Assembly (NCBI GenBank): GCA_004802705.1
Contig: SGPL01000646.1
Location: 5,045 to 16,780, forward strand
Direction: 5' to 3'
Origin: Bondarzewia mesenterica
Taxonomy: Eukaryota; Basidiomycota; Agaricomycetes; Russulales; Bondarzewiaceae
DNA: 11,736 bases
The position numbers and the translations under genes were made by a program. Below, one piece after another: positions 1 through 7,861 of this stretch (within the stretch, counting starts at the first letter, position 1; every line of letters starts with the position of its first letter). Under the pieces are notes generated by a model. The model made no database searches and was not told the DNA's origin. It saw nothing but the letters and a program-made list of their open reading frames with translations.

Positions 1-78
1 GNNGANANNNTCAGAATGCGGATGTTGCCATCTTTCACATGGGCAAAGCTCTGTCGGACTTTTCTGGGATAAGGCNAN

Positions 79-113
79 GCTCGCCGCCCTAGACAGCGTC
101 TAGGTTATTTCAT
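79..113 (+). repeat. Dispersed 35-bp repeat, partial copy of the inverted-repeat arm
   Basis: This stretch matches 1309-1344 in the same orientation and 1967-2002 in reverse. Its core is a short palindrome, CCTAGAC and GTCTAGG separated by three bases (88-104), followed by GTTATTTCAT. The only differences are Ns, one C/A change and one extra T. Similarity fades on both sides. It is probably a fragment of the same repeat family that forms the long hairpin downstream, here lying just upstream of the FYR-domain relic. Confidence 0.7.
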
Positions 114-183
114 TACAATGCTCGCTGCCCCAAGCCATCCCCTTTTCGCAAGCCCCCATCTACCCCCTTTGGNCCACACTGTC

Positions 184-500
184 ATGTCAAAGACGCACAG
201 CATCNCCACCGTGCCGCNAGATGACAANGGGCATCCCATGTTGCCGCTGAATGTGAGCATCATGACTGTGGTCCGTCTAGGCGAGGTCTGCGTGCGGGAG
301 CATTTTCATACAGAGCNCTACATCTTTCCTGTCGGCTACCAAGTGAGGAGGCACTACCCTCGGCGTGCCACCCAGAAGCNGAGGTAGTATACCATTGNAC
401 GATCCTCGATGGCAGNAANGGTCCCAAATTCCAGATTGTGGCTGACAACATAGGCACCTGGTCNATCGTCCCAGCAACGCGCCTCACGCCATCCTTCCGT
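184..500 (+). pseudogene. FYRN/FYRC-domain protein relic (TBRG1-like), frameshifted
   Basis: The plus strand encodes a recognisable FYRN domain followed by the start of FYRC, the pair found in TBRG1 and in MLL-type chromatin proteins. Frame 1 gives a lead-in resembling VPxDDxGHPMLPLNVSIMTV, then VRLGEV, then EHFHTExYIFPVGYQVRR (to about 350). The match then moves to frame 3 as EAEVVYHxTILDG and GPKFQIVADN (about 375-455), and weakens through GTWxIVPATRL. One missing base near 350-360 explains the frame change. No start, splice context or FYRC end could be found, and Ns fall inside the domain. FYR domains usually sit in nuclear chromatin-associated proteins, but this copy is probably dead. It could be a captured gene fragment in a mobile element, or a real exon with a sequencing error. 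Confidence 0.7.
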
Positions 501-1227
501 ATCGACTCCTTTGAAGCCCTCAACCCACCTGCCCAAATGTTCTGCATTGGCAGTAGTCAGCAGCCCGTGCACCTCGATGCCCCTAGTGAGGAGATGTGCG
601 AAGACGATCGCNGCGTGGCAGGGCGTGCTCACCTTGNGAACACTACAAGCTCGACACAAAACTGCCGTACAGCCACTAAGCCTTTCCCTTGCACACCAAG
701 CCNTTGGCGCATGCACGTAGCAACTTGAACGNCAATACTGCATTCTACTCATACCAGCTGAAGCATTCCTCATCATATTGCCACCACTGCGCATTGGCCA
801 TACACTNATCGTCGTACTAACATATTTGCTCAGCTTTGCACTGCATATCGACCATTCACTCATCATCGTACCGATGCGTTCACCACTGCTNGACCAGGCT
901 GGCTCTGCCATATCCTCATCCTCGTGTCGACATGTTCGGTCCTGCTAGCCNTCACATCGGCTCACCCAGCATCGTGAACAAACAGCAGGCACTCCTAGGC
1001 ACTCCTACATGAACACATCATTATTAAGTGAGACGCCTCTCACCGCCGTGACCACTCCATCAAAAATCTTCACCTCTAACCCACCCCTCCTCACTTCGTG
1101 TCCCATCTCTCATTACGAGTTANGGTTGTGGTCTCCGTGCCTGGCTTGGCTTGCAATATATGNGCGTTCTCNGTAGGTGCCCNTCAGGGCACCGTATTTC
1201 CCTATCCCTTCTAGTTGTGCATGCCAC
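501..1227. other. No supported gene; degraded repeat-like sequence
   Basis: I find no recognisable protein or RNA here. Open frames on both strands are short, contain Ns and match nothing I know. A plus-strand frame continuing from the FYR relic stays open to 728 but shows no clear FYRC ending. Small repeats are present: a perfect 10-bp tandem duplication of AGGCACTCCT at 987-1006, and a weak tandem repeat at about 803-970. Confidence 0.5.
803..970 (+). repeat. Degenerate tandem repeat, period about 54-57 bp
   Basis: Three related blocks start at 803, 857 and 914. Each opens with a version of CACTCATCATCGTAC and is followed by an ATG/TTC/CTGCT-like stretch. Spacing is 54 and 57 bases. The copies differ by many substitutions, so this is a by-eye call that could be chance in a low-complexity region. 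Confidence 0.35.
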
Positions 1228-1253
1228 TCTTGAGGTGCGAAGTCGATTAGTCA

Positions 1254-2057
1254 TGTTTAGACGAAAGTTTACACTAGTCTAATCGACGACGCCAGATTTC
1301 TTGGNGATGCTCGCNACCCTAGACNGCGTCTAGGTTATTTTCATGCNTGTCTCTGCGTAGGTTGTACAGGCCGAGGGTTACCCCGGACGCTTCTGAGATG
1401 AGTGCCNCGCACGCCGCTCCGGACTGATAGATGAGGAGTTGCACAGGGGCCATGGCAGATTTGTCATAAAGGGTTCCTAAGCATTGGATCCTCCTCATTC
1501 AGGTGATGGTGATATACTGCGTTAGGAGGTCGCTCTTCCTTAGCTCACGCTCTCACCTCGCCAGGTCCGTAAAGTATTTTATTTATATCTGCAGGCTCGC
1601 AGCTCACGCTCTCACCTCANCAGGTGTAGCTTTGCATATATTTATACAGAAAGAAAGGGTGAGATGGGTGGGCAATGCNAAGCTACACTGGTGAGGTGAG
1701 AGCATGAGCTGCGAGCCTGCAGATATAAATAAAATACTTTACGGACCTGGCGAGGTGAGAGCGTGAGCTAAGGAGGAGCGACCTCCTAACGCAGTATATC
1801 ACCATCGCCTGAATGAGGAGGATCCAATGCTTAGGAACCCTTNATGANAAATCTGCCATGGCCCCTGTGCNACTCCTCATCNATCAGTCCNGAGCNGCGT
1901 GCGNGGCACTCATCTCANAAGCGTCCGGGGTAACCCTCGGCCTGTACAACCTACGCAGAGACANGCATGAAAATAACCTAGACGCGGTCTAGGGTNGCNA
2001 GCATCNCCAAGAAATCNGGCGTCGTCGATTAGACTAGTGTAAACTTTCGTCTAAACA
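1254..2057. repeat. Long inverted repeat (hairpin) with 384-bp arms and 37-nt loop
   Basis: The left arm (1254-1637) is the reverse complement of the right arm (1675-2057) along its whole length, with the unpaired loop at 1638-1674. Ignoring Ns, I count three substitutions and one single-base indel. The pairs are T1504/G1807, T1536/G1775 and C1607/A1704, plus one extra G near 1623. Weaker similarity with small indels continues outward to about 1228 and 2083. Neither arm encodes a plausible protein. The form fits a foldback or long-TIR non-autonomous element; it could also be two head-to-head copies of one element, or an assembly or cloning foldback. No target-site duplication could be identified, partly because of Ns. 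Confidence 0.9.
1542..1625 (+). repeat. 25-bp direct repeat inside the hairpin arm
   Basis: The block beginning AGCTCACGCTCTCACCTC and ending CAGGT occurs at 1542-1566 and again at 1601-1625, differing only at N or one base. The opposite arm carries reverse-complement copies at 1687-1710 and 1745-1769. Four copies therefore cluster around the hairpin centre. Sub-terminal repeats of this sort are common transposase-binding sites, but no transposase is present here, so that role is only a guess. Confidence 0.75.
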
Positions 2058-2080
2058 NGANTCAANCGNNTGTCAGCNCN

Positions 2081-2740
2081 TCAAGTGAGCTTTGAGCGCA
2101 CTCGTGACAGTGACGTGGGAACATAAATCCCAAAACCCAGAGAAAATATGGGTACACTAGTAGTACCTGGTGCATTCAGAACACGATAAGTTAGTATCTG
2201 CCCAACACCAACAACTTATTCGGCATCTCATATCTAAATAGGCCTGGAGGCCTGGTCATTCAAGCCCGCTGAACGTAGACTCTTTTCAACATGTGTTTTT
2301 CTCATTGACCTACCCGCGCGTTACCCGACCGACTCTGTTACACATATTGTACTACCATTCTTTCCTACCCCCGGCCAGCGTTTGCGGAAGATTTGGATAA
2401 TTCTGCGCGGTGGAGTGGGTCATCAATATATCTTTCGTTGTTTATTACAGTCGCACCTCCAAGTCTCTAGTCCTCTCCAGTCACGTTCGAACTCGATCTC
2501 ATGATTATATCACAGGCTGTCTTGGCTGTTTTGCGATTTTATGACTATTATTACCATGTTAATTGGTATTATTAAAGGATCGTCAGGCAATAAAACAGGG
2601 GAGCACATCGGGATATAGGCAATGGCAAAGAGTCTTGAGGCCTGAGGGATAGTGGACATTGCCTAACGTCTGGTGAGTACAGTACAAGCATCACGATGTC
2701 CTCGCAGCCATACCTGCAGACCTGCATCTCGCCCAATTTG
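2081..2740. other. Intergenic region between the repeat and the membrane-protein gene
   Basis: No coding region or RNA gene was found on either strand. Ambiguous bases stop at 2080, so this is where normal-quality single-copy sequence begins. It holds the 3' flank of the minus-strand gene ending at 2741. A minus-strand AATAAA-like signal lies at 2441-2446, about 300 bases past that stop, and may or may not be the polyadenylation signal. A small tandem duplication of AGGCCTGG lies at 2240-2255. Confidence 0.5.
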
Positions 2741-5620
2741 CTACTCTGAGTGAACTTGGCCCATCTCCACCCTTGAATCAGCATTTGCAAGGGAGCTTTG
2801 TAATCGATTTTGCCCGCGTATCACTGGCAACTCTTTGAACAATTGGCGCAGGCGAACTGTCCTTCCACCGATCCATTCTATGCACAAGTTGATGTAGTTC
2901 GGAACCCTGAACGTCAACCAGAGCATGGCGGAGCTGAACATGAGCAGTACGGCGACGGAGAATAGGGGCCGCGTTGCTGGATCCTGGCTTTCCAAACTCC
3001 AAAATGCGAAGGAAACAATGGAAGCGATTGCTCTAAGGACACGACATCAGAAGAGTGAAAGATGGGTTCATCATGAAAGCAACTCACCCCCATGCCAAGC
3101 ATGCGAGAGGAAGACGATGCAAGATCGCTATGAGTTCCAATTTTTTAAAGAAAATCCCGGGGCTTTGTCGATGAGATTTGAAGAAATTTGCCTGACATCG
3201 AACCATGGCCAGCTCAGAACTGAAGTCGATGCAACCTGAAAATATTGAGGATCAATGAGCTCACCAATTGTCCGACATTCTCTCGTCTTTTGATCGAATA
3301 AAACTCCCTCAGAAGGAAGATACTTGCAATTGACGATATGACAAGAAAAATTGATAACGCGCTCAGAATCTGGGCGACAGTCCAATGCGTAAAAAAGGCA
3401 CTCCCACTGGCTTTAGAACCAGCGGAAAGCGGATCTCCACTGCCACTGATAGCGTCGACAACGGATGGGACAGCAAGGAAGGCAAAATTTCCGACCAAAA
3501 GTTGTGTACTCTGTTGCAAATCGGGCTCAAGGCCACGAACCCATGTGAAATTTCGTCCGAACGCACCTGGCGAGTCACATCCGCCCATTGACTGAACTCG
3601 TTCTCGATGAAGGGTAACCACGTTGCCAAAGTGACGATATTATCCATGGTGACGGAATTGAGGCTAGAAAGACAGCTGGCAGGTTTCATGAAGAATACGA
3701 AAGATACGAGCCGAAATATTGGCGAATGCCGCTTTTCTTCTTCTTCGTGACCATATATTGATTGACCGGGATAGAGTCGGGCACCGATTTCGCCATGATA
3801 ATGAAGAAATTTCCTATGAGCTTGTTACCAGAAAAAAAAAAAATGGGGAATAAGTCACAGATAAGTTCTGCGTGTTGTCGCGGGGGGGGGGTTAAAGATC
3901 ATACCGTAGAAGGATAGAAGACGACCTGATGAACCTTGGTGAGCAATAAACTGCATGAAGTCGTGTCTTTCCTTCGAACTACTAACCGACATGAAAGATT
4001 AATGCGTCATCCGGCTCGCCTAGGCCTATACGCACACGTTGGATTAATCTGTATGCACCACTGCAACGGGGTCGACAGACATACTATTCCATTCAGACAA
4101 TGTTTGCGCCATTGTATTTAACGTGTCAATGGGATACGGTGCCAGAGAACCACTAGACAAAATCTGATCTATGTAACTTGGTGTCAGTTCGAGTCAGTTC
4201 AGTAAGAACAGAAACCACCACACCGAAAATTCCGCTCATCAAGTAGCGTTGCGCTTCTTTGATAACCTCCCCTGTGAATCTACTCGATCGTGGAAAGTTG
4301 CTGCAATGCACCCTGCTCGGAATCTATGATCAGTTTGGGTCGACGATCCACGCACGCTATTGACCCACCAATACCAACGTTCGAACGCGTGTCCTGGGGA
4401 TATGTATAAATATCAATGCCGTTCCGTGACGGGGGGGGATAAGCGAGCTTACTTAGAAGCGTATCCGAGGCAACAACCTCCACCTCCTCGAACAGAGATT
4501 CAGGATCAAACTCGTGTGCCCAGAAAATCGCCCGACGGTTGTGGTCGACCAAATAGTATCCCCAGCATTGAGAATCGCATTTCTTTGAAATATGAGCTCC
4601 AGTACTATATCATCATCACCATCAAGCAATCGATTGTATCCGGATGCTCTCAATTTTTCTTCAACAAAATCCAGAGCAAGTGTGATTCCTTGGTGTACAA
4701 GTGACTTTTCATCTCCAGGATCCGCGTCGGTGTAGGCATGCTGATACACCCATTGTTATTCACGTAGAAAACGTCAGATAGGCAAAAAAAAAACATGCCT
4801 TATTCTCATTGAAGAAATACCTTACCCCTTCGGGATGCTCGCACGACGACCAATCGGTCTCACTTTGGGGGTAAGAGCTAGAAGTCGGACATATTATAAG
4901 GTTGGAATATTGAACAGAATCAGAGGAGGGTACTCACAAATCTTTACGAAAGGGCAGGATAATGGGGTTGAAATCTGAGGCTTTCTGTGTGCTATCGAGG
5001 GCGACACAGTCAAAACAGTCATGATATTCCAGGATGACTACATACACGTTGATATTTCGTTTATATCTATCAACCCATTCCGGTATTATAGGTGTCACTT
5101 CGACTGCGTCAAACGGTAGTTTGGGACTAGCCGGATAGTCTGGGAACTGAGGATGCTGGGAATCTGAGACAGCAGTTCCAATACTGGAAAGATTTGAAGT
5201 AGACGACGCAGCATCAGACTGTAGCACGTGCGAGATGGGGACCGCTACAAAATGGTTCTGGGAGGGCATCCCACTCCCTCCTGCGTCATCTACGTTGAAG
5301 TCCAATGTATTGCGTGTAGATGGTGTACGATGAATAATCGTAGGAGGCGAGGAAGCCATAATCTCAAAACTGTCAGGGATGTGGGCTGCAGGAGGAGGAC
5401 ATAGCGAAGGCGCTATAAAGTCAACTACGCGGTGTTGACCGCTGTGAGCATCGAGTGCAACATGCGTAGCATCACGAGGGATGATATAGGAGATAGAGGT
5501 TCGATCACAACCAAGTGCCCTTTCCGGCTCGACTCGAGGAAGGACCTCAGATGCCGATGGGTAGCGTGCTGCTGATATGAAGGAAGAGCGAGCCGAAGAC
5601 CTGTGAGCTCTACTGACCAT
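2741..5620 (-). CDS. Agaricomycete multi-pass membrane protein of unknown function, 12 exons, one apparent frameshift
   Basis: I recognise this as a family common in Agaricomycetes, usually annotated as hypothetical or WW-like; its function is unknown. Exons on the minus strand are 5620-5048, 4984-4938, 4877-4799, 4740-4453, 4393-4369, 4312-4224, 4168-4081, 3981-3905, 3820-3567, 3510-3265, 3191-3088 and 3032-2741. Counting from a second in-frame ATG at 5359 (A at -3, G at +4), the product is 633 residues if one missing base in exon 4 (4581-4600) is allowed for. Landmarks are DWSSCEHPEGVRYFF (about 128-142), YTDADP, WGYYLVDHNRRAIFW, HAFERWYW, HYHGEIGARL and QSIYGHE. Likely membrane segments lie near 424-441, 467-487, 520-549 and 559-578, so the C-terminal third is membrane-embedded. 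The start (5620 or 5359) and the exon 7/8 junction (intron 3982-4080) are least certain. The lesion makes it either a young pseudogene or a sequencing error. Confidence 0.8.
4581..4600 (-). other. Probable 1-base deletion (frameshift) in exon 4
   Basis: The reading frame is good up to DDDIVLELIF and good again from KKCDSQCWGYYLVDHNRR, but these two lie in different frames with no room for an intron. Losing one base somewhere in 4581-4600 explains it. The other exons total 1613 bases and exon 4 adds 288. Adding exactly one base makes the coding length a multiple of three and fits every downstream splice phase. It is a single lesion in an otherwise intact gene. Confidence 0.75.
4741..4798 (-). 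other. GC-AG intron in the membrane-protein gene
   Basis: To join FFNENK to HAYTDADP in frame, this 58-nt intron must begin with GCATGT after AAG and end with TATCAG. The nearby GT, three bases into the intron, would break the frame at the only available acceptor. GC donors are a known minor class that use the normal spliceosome; the AAG|GC context is usual for them. Confidence 0.6.
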
Positions 5621-6449
5621 GATAATAGCAAAGGAATTACGGACTTTTCTGCTTCAGATTCCTGCGCAATGAAGCACATAACACAGACACGCGCAATCTG
5701 CAAGTAAGGCACAGATAGATGAATCGCCTGGCCGCAAGGATGCAAGCTCTCTGTGTCCAACCCGCAGCCGACCCGAGGAACAGACGAGAGTTCACTCTGA
5801 CTCTGGTACTCATGGCAGTCGTGAATGAAAGAGCAGGCTAAGCTAGGTTGAGGCTTATCTTACTGAGTAAGGATATATGAGCCGTAAGCTTAAGCTGTGT
5901 GCATCGTGTAGCATGACGCCAACGTGACCTGCAAGGTGGTGATGGATAGAAGGTCTATTAGAACTAATGCGCCAGTAATGGACATGCTACAGACCTGTGC
6001 TCAAGACAAAGACGCCTGCTAATGAAGCACGTTTTCAAGGACAGCACACAGAACTGACTGGGGGGAAGTCGAGCCGATCATCTATGTGGCCTCTGTTAGA
6101 AAACATGCGTTATCCTTCATGGACAGATGAGCAGGATGGCCTGAGATAAGAATCTGCACTCGCCTCCACTGCCGCAAGAACTCCACTTATTCAATTTTAG
6201 AGCCTGGACTATCGGCTTGTATGGAGCATCACGTTCCACTCAGAAGGCACATTGTATTAGTATGGGCGTCTTTGACGTGTAAAATTAGCGCTTGCATGTG
6301 AAGAAAGACAATGTCATAACGGATTGAGAGCGAAAAGATAATTGAATCATTCTTAAGTGCTACACAGTGGCCCACTGAACTCCATGTAGCGAAGCGGAAC
6401 ACAGCGCTGCAACAACTGTGTCTTCAACCTCGTAGTCTCTCCAAGCAGC
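5621..6449. other. Intergenic region between two minus-strand genes
   Basis: This holds the 3' flank of ATP3 and the upstream region of the membrane-protein gene. I see no coding region, RNA gene or clear repeat. A minus-strand open frame at 5425-5760 overlaps the first exon out of frame and resembles no protein I know. Confidence 0.5.
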
Positions 6450-7634
6450 TCAGAGCGCGCTTGCACCTATAGAGCATGGCTTGTTAACCAGTTCTGAGCG
6501 AAGGGATAGACAAGAGTACAAACCAGTAATGATATCGACAAGTTCATTAGTGATGGCAGCTTGGCGACCACGGTTGTACTGCATTTGAAGAGACGAGATC
6601 ATGTCCGAGGCATTTTTCGAAGCATTGTCCATAGCATTACGACTTGAGGCGATGATCAAGCGATGAGAAGAAGCTACCACAAGAATACATATGACCACTC
6701 ACCGAGCGCTCTGTTCACACGCATGTGCCTCAGTGAGAGCGGCGTAAAGGGCGTTGGCCAGAGAAAACTCAGCGAGATCCTTGGTGACGTCGTCCTCCAT
6801 CTCGTACGCCTTGAATCCGGCTGAAAGAAAGCTTGATGTGAGGACTTCACAACGCATTGGATAGTCCAAATGTCACCCTTACGTGATTCTTTGAGGACCT
6901 GCTCGTTCATAACCTCGACGACGGTGGGCTCGTACGAGAGCGCGGACACAAACTTGTTGTGCACAATAGCGATTGCATCGTACTCCACACCGCTCTTCAC
7001 GATGAGGTCCGCAACACCGGCTGCGTCCGCAAACGTGGGGATGTCACGGCCAATTTGGTTGAAGGTAAGGGTGAGGTTCTGGCTAAGTGTACGAGAGAGC
7101 TGGGCCTTGGACTTATCACCAATAACCATAATGGGAGAATCAGGTTGGGCTCCATGCTCGCCGCTGGCAATGGAACGGCGCGTCTCCTTTGACACAGACG
7201 AGTGAATACCACCGCAGAGACCTTTGTCGGAGGAAATGACAATGAAAAGCTTGCGCTTTGGCGCCTCCTCAGGAGGAGCGTTCGCAAACACCTCTGTTGC
7301 ACAATGGGAATCATTTCTTCTGAAGTTTCAGACGTCAAACGTACCCGAGTTGGCAATACCATACTGCTTGCCGTTTTGCATGGCACGCTGCGCCCTGGCC
7401 AATTTCGTCGAGGCAATCATTTTCATCGACTGACAGCAAATAAACGAGGTTACATTTCGAAGGACAAAAATACAAACGCGCTGCACACACCTTGGTGATT
7501 TTCTCGATGTTCCTGACAGATTTCAAGCGCAACTCGAGCTCACGGAGCGTCGCCATGTTGCGCGCGCCGGCAGGCGCAGCGCCCAGCGTCGATGGCTGAG
7601 CAGCGAGGCGTGCAACGGTGCGCCGGGCAAGCAT
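6450..7634 (-). CDS. ATP3: Mitochondrial F1-ATPase subunit gamma
   Basis: This is the central rotor shaft of mitochondrial ATP synthase, which turns inside the alpha3-beta3 ring in the matrix and couples proton flow to ATP synthesis. Exons are 7634-7491, 7429-7345, 7293-6883, 6820-6703, 6642-6524 and 6466-6450. Introns are 51-62 nt and the product is 297 residues, normal for the family. Residues 1-26 are basic, lack acidic residues and look like a cleavable mitochondrial presequence. The N-terminal coiled-coil helix follows ([20 protein letters not shown], then [16 protein letters not shown]). SSDKGLCGG lies at 97-105, and the C-terminal helix carries [14 protein letters not shown] and [15 protein letters not shown], the family signature. 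The last exon is only 17 nt and encodes the end of the conserved tail. The gene is divergent from eIF2 beta, with 227 bp between start codons. Nothing looks broken. Confidence 0.96.
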
Positions 7635-7721
7635 AGTGATAGATAGAAAGAAGGAGGGAAGGGCAAATAAAGAGGATTGCTGATTGCTGTCGTCGTTCAC
7701 GTCGTCGGCGAAACCAGGCTC

Positions 7722-7743
7722 GGCGGAGCTTTAAAACTCCGCC
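7722..7743. promoter_or_regulatory. 22-bp near-palindrome centred on TTTAAA
   Basis: Arms GGCGGAG and CTCCGCC are exact reverse complements, flanking an 8-base centre that contains the self-complementary TTTAAA. It lies about 90 bases from the ATP3 start and 120 from the eIF2 beta start. It may bind a dimeric factor or act as an AT-rich core element for either direction. Confidence 0.55.
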
Positions 7744-7771
7744 CCAATCACGATTACCTCAGTCAAGCCTT

Positions 7772-7778
7772 TGAGTCA
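7772..7778 (+). promoter_or_regulatory. TGAGTCA (Gcn4/AP-1 type) site
   Basis: This is an exact match to the core site of bZIP factors of the Gcn4/CPC1 type, 84 bases upstream of the eIF2 beta start codon. A single 7-bp match could be chance. Confidence 0.4.
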
Positions 7779-7861
7779 AGCCCCTCCATCGCTGCTGATT
7801 TTTGCGACCCCGCACCTATCGTATTTCACACATCCCTTTCTTCCGCATTTTTAGACGCAAA

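Larger units (their letters stand above)
7635..7861. promoter_or_regulatory. Shared divergent promoter region of ATP3 and eIF2 beta
   Basis: Only 227 bases separate the two start codons, so both promoters and 5' leaders must lie here. Visible elements are a 22-bp near-palindrome around TTTAAA (7722-7743), a CCAAT box directly beside it (7744-7748), and a TGAGTCA site (7772-7778). There is also a 9-bp direct repeat AGTCAAGCC at 7761-7769 and 7774-7782. The function of each is inferred from motif similarity only. Confidence 0.65.

Noticed and set aside
260..911. Minus-strand open frames opposite the FYR relic
   Set aside because: The domain match is on the plus strand; the antisense frames carry no recognisable motif.
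1503..1880. Two mirrored open frames (plus 1503-1694, minus 1683-1880) with nearly the same peptide
   Set aside because: They arise only because the sequence is an inverted repeat; the peptide contains N positions and resembles no known protein.
2240..2300. Resemblance to the ITS/28S rRNA junction (CCCGCTGAAC)
   Set aside because: Only about ten bases match; the flanking sequence does not resemble rDNA.
2480..2505. GTTCGAACTC-like tRNA T-loop motif
   Set aside because: No matching anticodon arm, acceptor stem or D-loop lies around it.
3999..4001. In-frame TAA upstream of exon 8 as a second inactivating change in the membrane-protein gene
   Set aside because: It falls within the likely 99-nt intron 3982-4080, and exon phases close without it.
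5425..5760. Minus-strand 111-residue open frame
   Set aside because: It overlaps the first exon of the membrane-protein gene in another frame and has no family features.
6870..7498. Plus-strand open frames across ATP3
   Set aside because: They are antisense to highly conserved F1 gamma exons.
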